NCBI GenBank assembly: GCA_004014935.1
Contig: CP025323.1
Coordinates: 62,001 to 126,000 of the forward strand
From: Saccharomycopsis malanga
Lineage: Eukaryota > Ascomycota > Saccharomycetes > Ascoideales > Saccharomycopsidaceae
DNA length: 64,000 nt
Reading direction: 5' to 3'
Under the pieces are notes generated by a model. That model was given only the letters and a program-made list of their open reading frames with translations. It had not been told where the DNA came from and did not search any database. The position numbers and the translations under genes were made by a program. Positions 48,301 through 57,498 of this stretch are shown piece after piece. Position 1 is the first letter of the stretch. Every line of letters begins with the position of its first letter.

Positions 48301-50291
48301 TTAAGGAGCCGCATCTTTTCAAAGATACGTGCAATGTGACACGCGGCAAGAGTCCCTCGGATCCGCACACGTTCTGCAAGCAGATCGTCTTCTACAAGAG
48401 ACGTGACCAAGAACAAGGTTGTGAGACAATAATCTTGAAGTGAGCTGGTGCTGCCAAACTCGTTGCTGGGCAACGCACCAATAGTGTCAAGAGACTTTTC
48501 AACGACCGCCAACCATGACTGGAACGCGTCCTGCTGTGTGTCCAACTGGCGCAATATGGCAGTGCGCCCAGCAGGCGGCCGCCAATAACTCAACAAAGCA
48601 AGCACCTCTGTGACAAGCTTTCTTGTTGACAACCGAGGAGACGTCAATGCGGCGGCCAACGCTAGAATCGCCTGTGGGGTGTCCACGGTGAGGTCTGCGC
48701 CCTCCTTATCGTTGATGGTGTTTTTCAAGCATCCAAGAATCAAGTACTCACGGTCCAACTGCTCGTTGGTCTTAATGGACCTTCTGGCGATTTTAAGTAG
48801 CACAACAGACAACGCAACATGGCCCTGGGCCTTGAGGAATCTGTAGAGAAACTCATGACCTTTCTTGAGGCGTTTTTGTAGATGATGAAGCTGTTTGTTG
48901 TTGAGGTTCTTGTCCATGATTATCTTGACGTACCATTCGGGGTCACCCTCCTTGATAGGATGTTTCAACAAAATGTTTGAATTGGTGTTGGCAAGGGGAG
49001 ACCCTTTGCTTGTATTTGGAAAAGTGTTTCCAAGGGTGCCCCCTTTACTCACGTTTAATGAAGAATTTCCAAGGGTCCCCCCTTTGGTTAAAGAATTTGG
49101 CAAATTTGTAAATCCGCCTCCTTTACTCAAATTTGATGACGAGTAATTGTCATTGCTCATTTCTAAATACTTTCTATTCCTTTCTGCACTTGAAACACTT
49201 GCCACAGAACGTAACTCGTTTCCCTCGCTGCTTCCCAGAGAGTCCAAATCACGGCCTTTTTTGGTCCCTCCACTAAACTTACGAAGAAACGACTTTTTCG
49301 TCTGTAGTTTTGGCGTGCCCCGCTTGTTAATCTGTATTTCCTGGCCAATAGTGTTTCCTGGTGACTCAAATTCTGGCGAAAACCTGTCCTGATCTGTGGG
49401 GCTTGTAGAAATGCGCTTCTTCAACTTTTTGCCTTCTATTTTGATAGCGTCTTTCAACGAGTCAAGAGAACTTTTCTTGGTAAGCAAGTTTTGTTTCTGC
49501 ACTTCTGTGGGTGACACCAACTCCTCTTTGAACTGCTCGTAGTTCGTGTTAACTGCTAACGACTGCGCAGAGCCAGTGAAATTACTATTGTATATATTAA
49601 AACTAGGCTGTACAGACTCGGTATCGTAGACGTCCCCATGTGAATAGCTCTTGTTGCTTGCAAATGACGACTTGGACTCGGTACGGTACATGTTTGATGA
49701 CGCCAGGTCATAGTCGTCGCCGTAGATCACGTTAAACGGACTCGCAGTGCTCTTCGTCGTGCTCTTTGCTAGCGAACTGGCCACACTCTGCTTGTGGGCC
49801 ACTGCCCGTTGTCCTGTCTTGTTTCTTGCTGGCAAAAACATAACCTCTGTTGGCGCATCCTTCTGGACAGTGGCATCGTACCTAATTGCTGTTATATCTC
49901 CGTTTGTGGAAGAAGTTGCCTTTGAACTCTTGCCGGGCTTGAACATGCCGAAAAAGCCGCCCTTTTTCGGCTCGCCAAACGTCTGTGGATGCTCTGATAT
50001 CGGCAGCGATCGTGGCTTGTAATGACGCCCCGCGGGCGCAGCATCCGGCTGTCGCCCATTTGTCAATATGCTAATGTTCTCCCCATTCCTCGACCGTATC
50101 ACCTTGATGTCGTGGCTGTCCAGCAGCTCCTCTGTTAGCTTTCCTCCTATCTCCTCTGCTGGCTCTGGCTCCGCATCAAACGTGAAACTCATATCATACG
50201 ACGTGTCAATATGGTTCTCTATGCTCTGGCGAAACTCATTCACTAGCGAAAACTGGCCCGACGTGTGCCCTCTCTGATGATTCGAAGCCAT
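45327..50291 (-). CDS. BNI1: Formin Bni1
   Basis: The 1654-residue protein has the full formin layout. The N-terminal Ser-rich region (1-420) contains short repeats (SKGGTLGN type, about 400-440). The GTPase-binding/FH3 region covers about 450-790, with DPEWYVKIIMDKNLNNKQLH and the Armadillo-like block after it. A coiled coil is at about 820-890. FH1 (about 960-1065) has several runs of 5-11 prolines. FH2 (about 1075-1480) begins with LKQIHWDKVDDVKPTFW. An acidic tract, then a basic DAD-like end with repeated LRQ/LRI segments, closes the protein. Formins nucleate unbranched actin filaments with profilin at the bud tip and neck, downstream of Rho GTPases. Bni1 is somewhat more likely than Bnr1 by length and layout. 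This gene is richer in GC than its neighbours. Confidence 0.85.
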   Translation of the reverse strand: MASNHQRGHTSGQFSLVNEFRQSIENHIDTSYDMSFTFDAEPEPAEEIGGKLTEELLDSHDIKVIRSRNGENISILTNGRQPDAAPAGRHYKPRSLPISEHPQTFGEPKKGGFFGMFKPGKSSKATSSTNGDITAIRYDATVQKDAPTEVMFLPARNKTGQRAVAHKQSVASSLAKSTTKSTASPFNVIYGDDYDLASSNMYRTESKSSFASNKSYSHGDVYDTESVQPSFNIYNSNFTGSAQSLAVNTNYEQFKEELVSPTEVQKQNLLTKKSSLDSLKDAIKIEGKKLKKRISTSPTDQDRFSPEFESPGNTIGQEIQINKRGTPKLQTKKSFLRKFSGGTKKGRDLDSLGSSEGNELRSVASVSSAERNRKYLEMSNDNYSSSNLSKGGGFTNLPNSLTKGGTLGNSSLNVSKGGTLGNTFPNTSKGSPLANTNSNILLKHPIKEGDPEWYVKIIMDKNLNNKQLHHLQKRLKKGHEFLYRFLKAQGHVALSVVLLKIARRSIKTNEQLDREYLILGCLKNTINDKEGADLTVDTPQAILALAAALTSPRLSTRKLVTEVLALLSYWRPPAGRTAILRQLDTQQDAFQSWLAVVEKSLDTIGALPSNEFGSTSSLQDYCLTTLFLVTSLVEDDLLAERVRIRGTLAACHIARIFEKMRLLKYGLIDEQIDRYEEYASLDFDELHTSQATQTPANVQHIATDLLHACSGTPTEHPLASIGQSLLLVTARADGADDAARMFRLVDAVVHHIVSESAVPGLDPENVLNGAIQRIMDRMQTDDIARRAVLESKELSASLRDAQRERNELRDQLRLGSSARMEQLVEIINATELQLKEKDSQVFELSQKLRDLEKQLKSQHEKHEKQVQKLVNAASPVKNSSATAPPPAAPPPATTATSHSLQAIKRMSLLGSPSAGLLADVLNLSSQPSPTGTPSPQGLAIMKEERNTSSNTSAGGNTDDSVEISVPDKKPAPVPIGAPPPPPPLPPAKVPPPAAGPPPPPPPPPPPGMPGFLSPSSPPPPPPPVPSFLLNSEDAAPVPPPPMPKFLSSQNTATLTMTRSVSSGAVSGVPKPKKKLKQIHWDKVDDVKPTFWADKAQANMLDELWKLGVLEEVESYFPAKESRIKVKTKGGGSGGEKVSLLSRDLAQQFGINLHMFAGVAETEFVQMVLRCDAAVVDNVNVLEFFNKEELTEVTDTVRRTFGPYSTDYRVRPVRAPERDPAELDRADRIYIELCFNLRHYWKSRARALLVRNTYAKDYIDLETKLQKLEHGIDAVKDSSALKDLLDMIRSLGNFMNDISKQAKGFKIGTLQRLKFMKDDRNTMTFLHYVERIVRSYFPNISEFVDDLEDAVAIANLSIEQLENDCHAYAQQLRNIDASVQKGNLSDSSKLHPDDNILSIIAADIPRAHTKASLLTSHLKQAVDNYNDLMVYFGENPQDITARNTFFHKFSNFIQEYKKAHIENIQREEEQRAYEVRKRLIENRLNKSKHATESVQNTNNTSDVKEQVPDLVDDDDDDDDDDSNVTEDERASTAVIDTLLQKLRQSAPDSAAGSNSRRRLQRKQRLSSIGLSNSLSLNDDSPPTRPGTPKRSSLSFDAPNDNDTSPEDVAARAQNMLQQLRITENTRPLLARQPSQSVRAKDKLRELKNKERGISS

Positions 50292-51797
50292 TTCCTCTTT
50301 CTACTAGTGCCTCGCTCAATAATCCAGATCCAGATCCAGATCAACTTCCTAGGCACTGTACGCAGGCCGCTGCAACTCTGTTAAGCTCACAGGCTCCAAT
50401 AGGCTCTCTGAAGTCCAATAACACTCTGTGTATCGCAGCACAGCTGTCAAGACGTCGTCTGTATTGTTCACTTGTGCATTTCCTCATTTCTATGTGATGA
50501 GGCCAAATTGTTCTTTTTATCATATTAACGGCCAGCTGAAACGGGCGTGTGACTGGTACATAAATAGGCATGGAGGTGCATGTAAGATGCATGCAGTAAT
50601 AGTTCTAGAGTATATATATAATAAGGAAAACAGCAAATGTCCATACTTTACTTTGAACAATGTTATCGTGTAGAACAATTCTATATTGAGCTAGCCGTTC
50701 AAATGTTTTTTTGAAGGTTTGGGCAAGTATATATCTTTATATTTAGCCTAATGTACGTCAGATGCATAACGCTAAGGTTTTATTCAAATTGCGTATCCTT
50801 TTAATTCAAACCTGATGGGCTGGGATGTACAAAATTTTTGTTCCCTGTAGTCTTTCAGTATCGGGTAGATTTAAATTTTTGCACTAGACAACAATTTTCT
50901 CACAAGGTTTCAAGGTGAGAACACCTAGTTTGCTGCTCATGTATTTATTTTTATCAATATAAAAAACAGGAGGAAGTTTGAACTGTTTTAAACTATTCAA
51001 GGACCAGAAAAACTTATTCGTTATATTAATCCGTACTGTAGTCTCGTTTTGCAACGGAAACTCCTTTTTTTTTGGTTAATATTCTTCAACTTTCTTTCTA
51101 AAGCTAATTTTTTTATGGCCACTGGGTGTTTAAGCAAGGATAAATTGATAGAACTGACAGGGACAATCAAATTTGCAAAGCCTTGCACTTTTGGGGGTGA
51201 ATGATAAACGCTACGGATTAGGAGATGATGAAAGGCCAGCAAAAAAGTCCAGATGGTATGATGACAATGATAGTGTGTAGCTTTTTCAAAATGATATATA
51301 TTTGTATAGTAGTAGAAGGGCTTTGAGCTATGTTTTTACATGTTAATATTCTAAGTATATTGTGATGTAGTTTTGATAGCCTAATCAAGTAGTTTTATAT
51401 TCTGTGTAAATATGCTGAGGCTGGTTTATGTTACAGTGTTTCTCTAATACATTTTTTTCTAATATGACAGTCTGGTATAGAAAAGCTGCATAGTGGTACT
51501 ATTTCTTCATAAAACATAAATAGAATACTGGCAAACCTCAAAGATTTATCATTGTTTTAATGAAAAAACCTTCGTAATTTGATTAGTGGTATGTTGGCTT
51601 TTCCTCTGAATTTTTGCCCATCCTCCTTATAGCCTGTATATACCGACTGGGCTTGAAAATAATATTAGCATTACTATTATACAAGCAGTAAACTGAAACT
51701 CGAAAAAATATCCTTATTTAATATGCTAAAATAGAAATATGAACTAACCAAAGTTTGTGAAAGCTATAGTATATAGAGGGGTTCAAAATAATACAAC
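50292..51797. other. Divergent-side region between BNI1 5' end and BUD21 3' end (1.5 kb)
   Basis: It holds the BNI1 promoter and 5' UTR. A (CCAGAT)x3 run is at 50324-50341, only 33-50 bases upstream of the BNI1 start. Small frames at 50341-50592, 50428-50673 and 51021-51242 have no recognisable content. Confidence 0.5.
50324..50341. repeat. (CCAGAT)x3 hexanucleotide run in BNI1 5' leader
   Basis: Three perfect consecutive CCAGAT units lie just upstream of the BNI1 start codon, in the likely 5' UTR. A slippage-prone microsatellite. Confidence 0.75.
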
Positions 51798-52424
51798 TTA
51801 ATAGGTCCGCTTCTTCTGAAGAGACCGTCTTTTAAGCCATTTATTGCGTAAGGTGGCCGTGTGGCCAGGTGTTGCTGCTGGCGGAAGTTTGACTTGTTTC
51901 TTTTCAACAAGTCTGACCTTGACACCACCAATTTTTTTACTCTTTTTGTTCAAATGCTTTGCGATTTTAGCTTTTGCCGCCCTAAGCTGTTTATCAAGCT
52001 CCGCATCAGACATTTCCTCGCTTTCGTCATTGAAGACAGTACGAATACCACTGCTACTAGAGGTCTTCGTACGACTCTCGTTGGCTATATCATCAAGTAA
52101 ACTCTGCGGAAGCAAGTCTGGTATCTCTGAATGTTTCTGTTTCTTGTTCTGCTTTTGTTCTTTGAGTTTAGAATCTTGCAATCTACGTTTTTCTCTCAAC
52201 TTGGCCTTTTCCTGTTGTTCTATTCTAGCTTGCTCTTCTTCAAGACGGGCCACATTCTGTCTAGCATTACCAAACCCTTCTTCTTCAGGAGCCTCGTCAC
52301 TATCGCTATCGGTGTCTTCATGGGCTTCTGATATATTACTGTATGTGGTTTCAGCAATATGGCTCTCTTCGTCTGCGGTCATGAAGTCTTCATCAGAAGA
52401 CGAGTGTCTGGTTCTGGCTACCAT
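51798..52424 (-). CDS. BUD21: U3 snoRNP-associated protein Bud21/Utp16
   Basis: The 208-residue protein is acidic and Ser-rich at the N-terminus (SSSDEDFMTADEE), then has DSDEAPEEEGFGNARQNVAR. This DEAPEE..f..AR pattern followed by a charged helix (EEEQARIEQQEKAKLREKRR) is the signature of the U3 snoRNA-associated Utp16/Bud21 family. A Lys-rich central helix follows. The C-terminus is basic (RNKWLKRRSLQKKRTY), as expected for an RNP component. Bud21 is part of the small-subunit processome that processes 18S rRNA. Its length is close to Saccharomyces Bud21 (214). The start is the first ATG. It is divergent from the aminopeptidase gene. Confidence 0.78.
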   Translation of the reverse strand: MVARTRHSSSDEDFMTADEESHIAETTYSNISEAHEDTDSDSDEAPEEEGFGNARQNVARLEEEQARIEQQEKAKLREKRRLQDSKLKEQKQNKKQKHSEIPDLLPQSLLDDIANESRTKTSSSSGIRTVFNDESEEMSDAELDKQLRAAKAKIAKHLNKKSKKIGGVKVRLVEKKQVKLPPAATPGHTATLRNKWLKRRSLQKKRTY

Positions 52425-52812
52425 TATATAATATTATGGGCAATATGCTTTTATAGAAAGTTTTATCGAATTCTTATGAGTCGCTCCTCGCAAAAATCTT
52501 TCTGTAAGTGATATTTTCTAGTCTTACAATCAATTTTAAAACTTTTTTTGATTGGTCTTTAGTATATCCTCAATAATTTCAGATCAATTCTTTCTCTTAC
52601 TATATAAAAGGCTCTTCGCAGTAAAAAAAATTTCATCTCTTCTCATTACATAATCGAAACATAATCACCAAAAACAGAAAAAGCTTACATAATAATTTAC
52701 TAATCGCCTAAAGAGGAAAAGATATTCTCCGTTTTCAACATAGGAAGATAACAACGGACATAAACCAGTTATTGTTGTTATTATTGCATCTTTTAATACT
52801 ACAAGGTACTGC
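52425..52812. promoter_or_regulatory. Divergent promoter BUD21 / dipeptidyl aminopeptidase
   Basis: These 388 bases contain a TATA box TATATAAAAG at 52601-52610. On the BUD21 strand there is an RRPE/PAC-like composite GAGATGAAATTTTTTTT (about 52622-52638). No gene is present. Confidence 0.5.
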
Positions 52813-55530
52813 ATGATGGAGCAGATATATTATGGTGGCCGGGAGCCCAGTGGCGATGATGTGTTCTTTGACCGCTTAGAGGCTGGATCATTTGTGAATT
52901 ATACTGAAAAAGGAGATGGAAAGCCTCTTTGGGAAGACATTCAACGGGAGAATACTCAACGCCGCAAGAAGAACATGATAAGAATTGGTGCCTTCGTTGG
53001 TATGTGGATTGCATTATCTGTTATTTGTGGAAAACTATTCTTCAGCAGCGAAAATGCAGTTTTGGTGTCTCAAAATAATGGTTCAAACGAAGAGGTTTTT
53101 CTGAAACCATATTCTTATTTTGAAGCAAAAGATCCTCAAAGACAGCTCACTCTTAAGCAGCTTAGAACAGGAAAGTTTTCTCCGGATATCAAGGAGATCC
53201 AATGGATTCATTCGAATGACTCAGGTACTTATCTTACTAAGAACAATTCACAATACGTCATCAGTAAGATTGAGGACGCTTCGTATTCTAAGATTCTCTA
53301 TGACTCGAAATTTTTCTGCTATGACGGCATCCGCTATGAAATTGATGATTTGGTCGCGTCGCCAGACTTGCAATTTGCTCTTCTAGCTACAAACCGTAGT
53401 ATGGTATGGAGACATTCCTCTACTAATTTGTTCTGGGTGCTTGATGTTTCCACGCGTCGTATCACGCCGTTACTGAAGGACGGAGAAAAGATCTTCTTTG
53501 CAAAATGGGCTCCTGATTCGAACCATTTAGCCTTTGTGAAAAACAACAATATTTGGGTCAAGGATATTGCTGCGGACAGCACTGTACAAGTCACATTTGA
53601 TGGTGATGCCAACATCTTCAATGGAAAACCAGATTGGGTTTATGAAGAAGAAGTCTTTGAGGACGAGTTTGCTCTTTGGTGGTCTCCTGATTCTAATTAC
53701 TTGGCCTTTCTCAAATTCAACGACACTCAAGTTCCTAATTTCCCATTGAACTTTTATGTACCGGACGAAAATCCAGATTCATCGTATCCTGTTCCTACTA
53801 AGATTAAGTATCCAAAGGCTGGAGCGCATAATCCAAAAACTAGTGTAAATGTCTATAATGTGCAAAACCAGAACTATACCCAACTAGTAAACAACTACAA
53901 GGATGACGAGTTCATGGATTATCTCGTCACTGAGGTTTTATGGGTTGGCACTGGTAAATTGTACTTGCGTACTACTAACAGAGTCTCTAATGTGTTGAAG
54001 ATTCTCATCGTTGATGCCATCGAATTGAATTACTTGATAAGTAGACATGAGACAATCAATAATGGTTGGTTTGAACTCACTCATGATACTGTATATGTTC
54101 CTAAGGATGAAACCAAGGGCAGATATCATGATGGATACATTGATACTACCACGGTGAACGGGTATAACCATTTAGCATATTACTCTCCTATTAATGTGTC
54201 AACACCACTTGTTCTCACCAAAGGTGAATACGAGGTCGTTGATGGGGTTACTGCTTTCGACGCAGATGCTAACAAGGTGTATTTCATCTCAACTAAACAC
54301 TCATCCATAGACAGACACTTGTATTCTGTAGATTTGCTAAATGGTAAGGAACCAGTGCCATTGACTGACGATACCACCAGTGGTTATTATAGTGCTTCCT
54401 TTTCTACTGATTCTAAGAATGTTTTGTTATCTTATCTTGGACCAAACGTGCCTTATCAAAAGATTATTAGTTGGACTTCCAAAACATTGGACGCCAAAAC
54501 CCAACAAGATGTCTTTGCTAATGGCAAGAACATCACCACCAACGACAAACTAATCCAAACATTGAAAAGTTACGATATTCCTACTTTGCAATATAAAGAA
54601 ATTAATCTCGGTAAAGATGACCAGGATAACGATATCATTGCTAATGTTCGTGAAATTAGACCTTTTGATTTCGATGTGTCTAAAAAATATCCTCTTTTTG
54701 TCTACGTTTACCAAGGGCCAAACTCTCAGCTCATCACCAGTAAGTTTGGTGTGTCACTTATGCAAGTCCTCTCTAGCAGTTTGAATGCCGTTGTAGTCAC
54801 TGTGGACGGCCGTGGTACTGGTTTCAAAGGCAAACATTATCGTTCCGTTGTGTACCAAAACCTCAGTCATTATGAAACAATTGATCAGATCAAGGCAGCT
54901 AAGATTTACAGCACCAAGTCGTATATTGATCCAGAACGCACTCTTATCTACGGACACAGCTATGGTGGATACATGACTCTCAAGACGTTGGAAAACGATG
55001 ATGAAAAAGTGTTTAAATACGGAATCTCCGGCGCCCCAGTCACCGATTGGCGTCTTTATGACTCAATCTACACTGAACGCTACATGACCAAACCACAAGA
55101 CAACTTGGAAAACTATTTGCGTGGTGCAGTAGGCGGCTCAGGAAACTTGACAAATTTCCAAAACACTAAACGGTTTTTAATTCTCCATGGCACTGGCGAC
55201 GATAATGTTCATATCCAAAACTTGTACAGACTTCTAGACAAGTTTGACCGCGGTTATGTAGAGAACAACTACGATCTCATGGTGTTCCCAGATAGTAACC
55301 ATGGCGTCAGCTATCATAACGCAGGGTACATTATGTACAACAAAATCATTTGGTGGAGTAAAATGGCATTCAACGGCGAGTTTGACAGTTTCGGAGACTA
55401 TGACTATCATAATGGAAACTTACCTGATCGTTCTGGTGCTTACGCCAGCGGAGTTGGTAGCAGAGTTGCTACCTGGGGCACTAGACAACAATATCAGGAT
55501 GAAGACGATTCCGAGTACTTGAGATTTTGA
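52813..55530 (+). CDS. Type II membrane dipeptidyl aminopeptidase (Ste13/Dap2 type)
   Basis: The 905-residue protein has a cytoplasmic tail of about 55 residues, one membrane segment (IRIGAFVGMWIALSVICG, about 57-76), and a large lumenal part. An eight-bladed beta-propeller precedes a prolyl oligopeptidase catalytic domain. The catalytic triad is visible: Ser about 716 in GHSYGGYMTL, Asp about 796/797 in GTGDDNVHIQN, and His about 830 in DSNHGVSY. The Glu pair EEEVFEDEFALWWSPD, which binds the substrate amino terminus in the DPP IV family, is present. Ste13 in the late Golgi matures alpha-factor; Dap2 is vacuolar. The length (905) is closer to Ste13 (931) than Dap2 (818), but I cannot decide. 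The start may be either of two adjacent ATGs. Confidence 0.92.
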   Translation: MMEQIYYGGREPSGDDVFFDRLEAGSFVNYTEKGDGKPLWEDIQRENTQRRKKNMIRIGAFVGMWIALSVICGKLFFSSENAVLVSQNNGSNEEVFLKPYSYFEAKDPQRQLTLKQLRTGKFSPDIKEIQWIHSNDSGTYLTKNNSQYVISKIEDASYSKILYDSKFFCYDGIRYEIDDLVASPDLQFALLATNRSMVWRHSSTNLFWVLDVSTRRITPLLKDGEKIFFAKWAPDSNHLAFVKNNNIWVKDIAADSTVQVTFDGDANIFNGKPDWVYEEEVFEDEFALWWSPDSNYLAFLKFNDTQVPNFPLNFYVPDENPDSSYPVPTKIKYPKAGAHNPKTSVNVYNVQNQNYTQLVNNYKDDEFMDYLVTEVLWVGTGKLYLRTTNRVSNVLKILIVDAIELNYLISRHETINNGWFELTHDTVYVPKDETKGRYHDGYIDTTTVNGYNHLAYYSPINVSTPLVLTKGEYEVVDGVTAFDADANKVYFISTKHSSIDRHLYSVDLLNGKEPVPLTDDTTSGYYSASFSTDSKNVLLSYLGPNVPYQKIISWTSKTLDAKTQQDVFANGKNITTNDKLIQTLKSYDIPTLQYKEINLGKDDQDNDIIANVREIRPFDFDVSKKYPLFVYVYQGPNSQLITSKFGVSLMQVLSSSLNAVVVTVDGRGTGFKGKHYRSVVYQNLSHYETIDQIKAAKIYSTKSYIDPERTLIYGHSYGGYMTLKTLENDDEKVFKYGISGAPVTDWRLYDSIYTERYMTKPQDNLENYLRGAVGGSGNLTNFQNTKRFLILHGTGDDNVHIQNLYRLLDKFDRGYVENNYDLMVFPDSNHGVSYHNAGYIMYNKIIWWSKMAFNGEFDSFGDYDYHNGNLPDRSGAYASGVGSRVATWGTRQQYQDEDDSEYLRF

Positions 55531-56538
55531 GTTGGCTCTTATAGCTGACGTACAACCATAAAAGTTTTGTTTCTTCGATCTATTTCTCTTTTGTTACCCT
55601 TAGTACAATTCACTTTTGAAATGTTTTGTATGACTTGTTTTATTGATTTGATTTAATCACACACATAATTCATGTCGAGCACGTTGTAAATTTGTTACTG
55701 TTAGTCATTGTGATAGAGAATTAGCGTAGATTGATACATTAGGTAGTTCTCTGTTGTCAATTATGTTGCTACGCTGCCTGTCAAATTCATTCTCTGATAA
55801 CGTTAACATATTATTTGTTCGCATTTATATGTCACCTACGGTCCATTATGATTTTGAAAAAGCAATTGTTTTTGTATTTTAGGTAAGACTAAATTAAGCT
55901 TATTGGGTATAGCAATGAGACTAGTTGCTGTAAATTTGTAACATAAAATTGGCATTTCTGGTGAGAATAGCGTTTAATCTACTTCTCAAAAGAGTGCTAT
56001 AAACAAAAGACGAAAAATGATCACTGACCCATCATCAGCTTTCTCTCAGATACTATAAACTACAAGCGAGGAAACGTGCTACTCTGTCTATTTTTTTAAT
56101 CCATATAATGTTATAGAGCAACAGGAGAACAAAATAAAAAGGCTAAGATACCTTTTAAAACCAAAAAAAAGTAAATGCAAAAAGTAAAATCTAGTTCCAT
56201 TTAGGACTATGAATCAACATAAAGATTTCAATGAGAAGAACGACAACGCATAATAAAATTTTAACTATGATGGGTTTGAGCAGACAATCAGTGATGCTTC
56301 TTGAAAAAAACAAAACAAAATATGTTTCCAAATGAAACAAACCGAAAATCCCTTAAAAATGACGAATATAGGGGTGGTATAATATAAGTGGAAATAGATA
56401 ATCCAAACGCGTAAAAACCTGCTGCGTGCGGCTATCCATTTGAGTGCAATTTGCTCCTTTTCTGAAATTTTTCAAAGCTACGCGGATCGGAAAAAGCACG
56501 AGGGGTAGCATATTGCGGTAATGGAGCAAATGCTTAGA
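55531..56538. other. Convergent intergenic region (1 kb)
   Basis: It lies between the stops of the aminopeptidase (plus) and KRE1-like (minus) genes. It is AT-rich with poly-A runs near 56160-56170. I see no gene, RNA or repeat that I can support. Confidence 0.5.
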
Positions 56539-56964
56539 TTACAACAACATAGCCACAACTACGACCATTGTAGAAGCGACCACAGCAGCCTGGATCCAGG
56601 CTACAGCATTAGAGGCAGAAAAAGCAGCAGATCCCGAAGAGGAAGAAGAAGCAGCAGCAGAAGCAGAAGAGGCAGAAGCCTTTGCAGAACTGTAATCGTA
56701 GCTAGAAGCGTCTGGTGCACCAGAACTGATAACGGTGCCAGAAGTGTAAGTAGGCATGAAGCTTTGAGAGTATACTGTTTGATAAGTAGCGAGAGCACCG
56801 CTCAAAGTACCAGTAACCCAGATCATGGTAGGAGAGACAGAGCTGGAAGAGGTTTCAGTGTCAGTTGTGGCATCGTCAGCGGTGGTGGTGGTGGCAGTGA
56901 TTTCAGCTGCTTTGACCAAAAAAGAAAGACAGAAAGTGAGATAAATAAAAAACGAAGAACGCAT
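56539..56964 (-). CDS. Small Ser/Thr-rich GPI-anchored cell-wall protein (KRE1-like)
   Basis: The 141-residue protein has a signal peptide ([20 protein letters not shown]), then a Thr/Ser-rich stretch. A recognisable [25 protein letters not shown] block follows (about 45-70). The second half is Ala/Ser-rich and probably O-mannosylated. The end is a hydrophobic tail (about 121-141, [16 protein letters not shown]) preceded by a small-residue site, which suggests GPI attachment. The central WVTGT..G....YQT.YSQ.F motif resembles Kre1-type proteins involved in beta-1,6-glucan assembly. It is shorter than Saccharomyces Kre1 (about 313), so a related small GPI protein is the alternative. It is divergent from the PPS1-like gene. 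An overlapping plus-strand frame (56521-56970) is its mirror and is not supported. Confidence 0.65.
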   Translation of the reverse strand: MRSSFFIYLTFCLSFLVKAAEITATTTTADDATTDTETSSSSVSPTMIWVTGTLSGALATYQTVYSQSFMPTYTSGTVISSGAPDASSYDYSSAKASASSASAAASSSSSGSAAFSASNAVAWIQAAVVASTMVVVVAMLL

Positions 56965-57498
56965 ATTTAATACTGAGAATATTGGATGTCAGATGAGTAT
57001 ACAGTAAGCAAAAGATTGTAAGATTGTAAGACACTGAAATGCAGGAAAAATACGAATATATAGAAGCGAAAGAAAGAAAAAAAATTCCAGGTTAAAGAAA
57101 GGACAATAGAATTGAACAATGAATAGAACAATATATAAATATATATGGATCAACACCCGTGGCTTCTTCCATCCGTACACCACATACTTAAGGCACGGCC
57201 ACCCGGAATTCCCCACCAGCCACATCGGTACACCAGCCGCTCCTCCAGAATTTCGATGGAAAAGCGAGCGAGATAAAGGTGAAACAGAGCATTTTAAAAA
57301 AGAAGATTAGATAAAGAATAAACAACATCAAGTGGTTGTTGGAATAAAGAGCAGCAGCAAAGTTCATACACTAGTTTCAAGTGTGCTGGGTATATCCAGT
57401 ACTTGTTTAGCCCACAATTGTTATCAATTAACTGTCGTGATATTTTATTTTGCCGTTCAACTGAAAAACCAACCCCTTCCGATTCAACATCGAATTCC
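56965..57498. promoter_or_regulatory. Divergent promoter KRE1-like / PPS1-like (534 bp)
   Basis: There is no gene. The open frame continuing upstream of the PPS1-like ATG has no ATG until 57499, so I treat it as leader. A TA-rich tract at 57131-57146 could serve as TATA. Confidence 0.45.

Noticed and set aside
56521-56970. 149-codon plus-strand frame
   Set aside because: It lies antisense to the KRE1-like gene, whose signal peptide, Ser/Thr-rich core and hydrophobic tail are coherent; the plus-strand product is Arg/Ser-rich mirror sequence.
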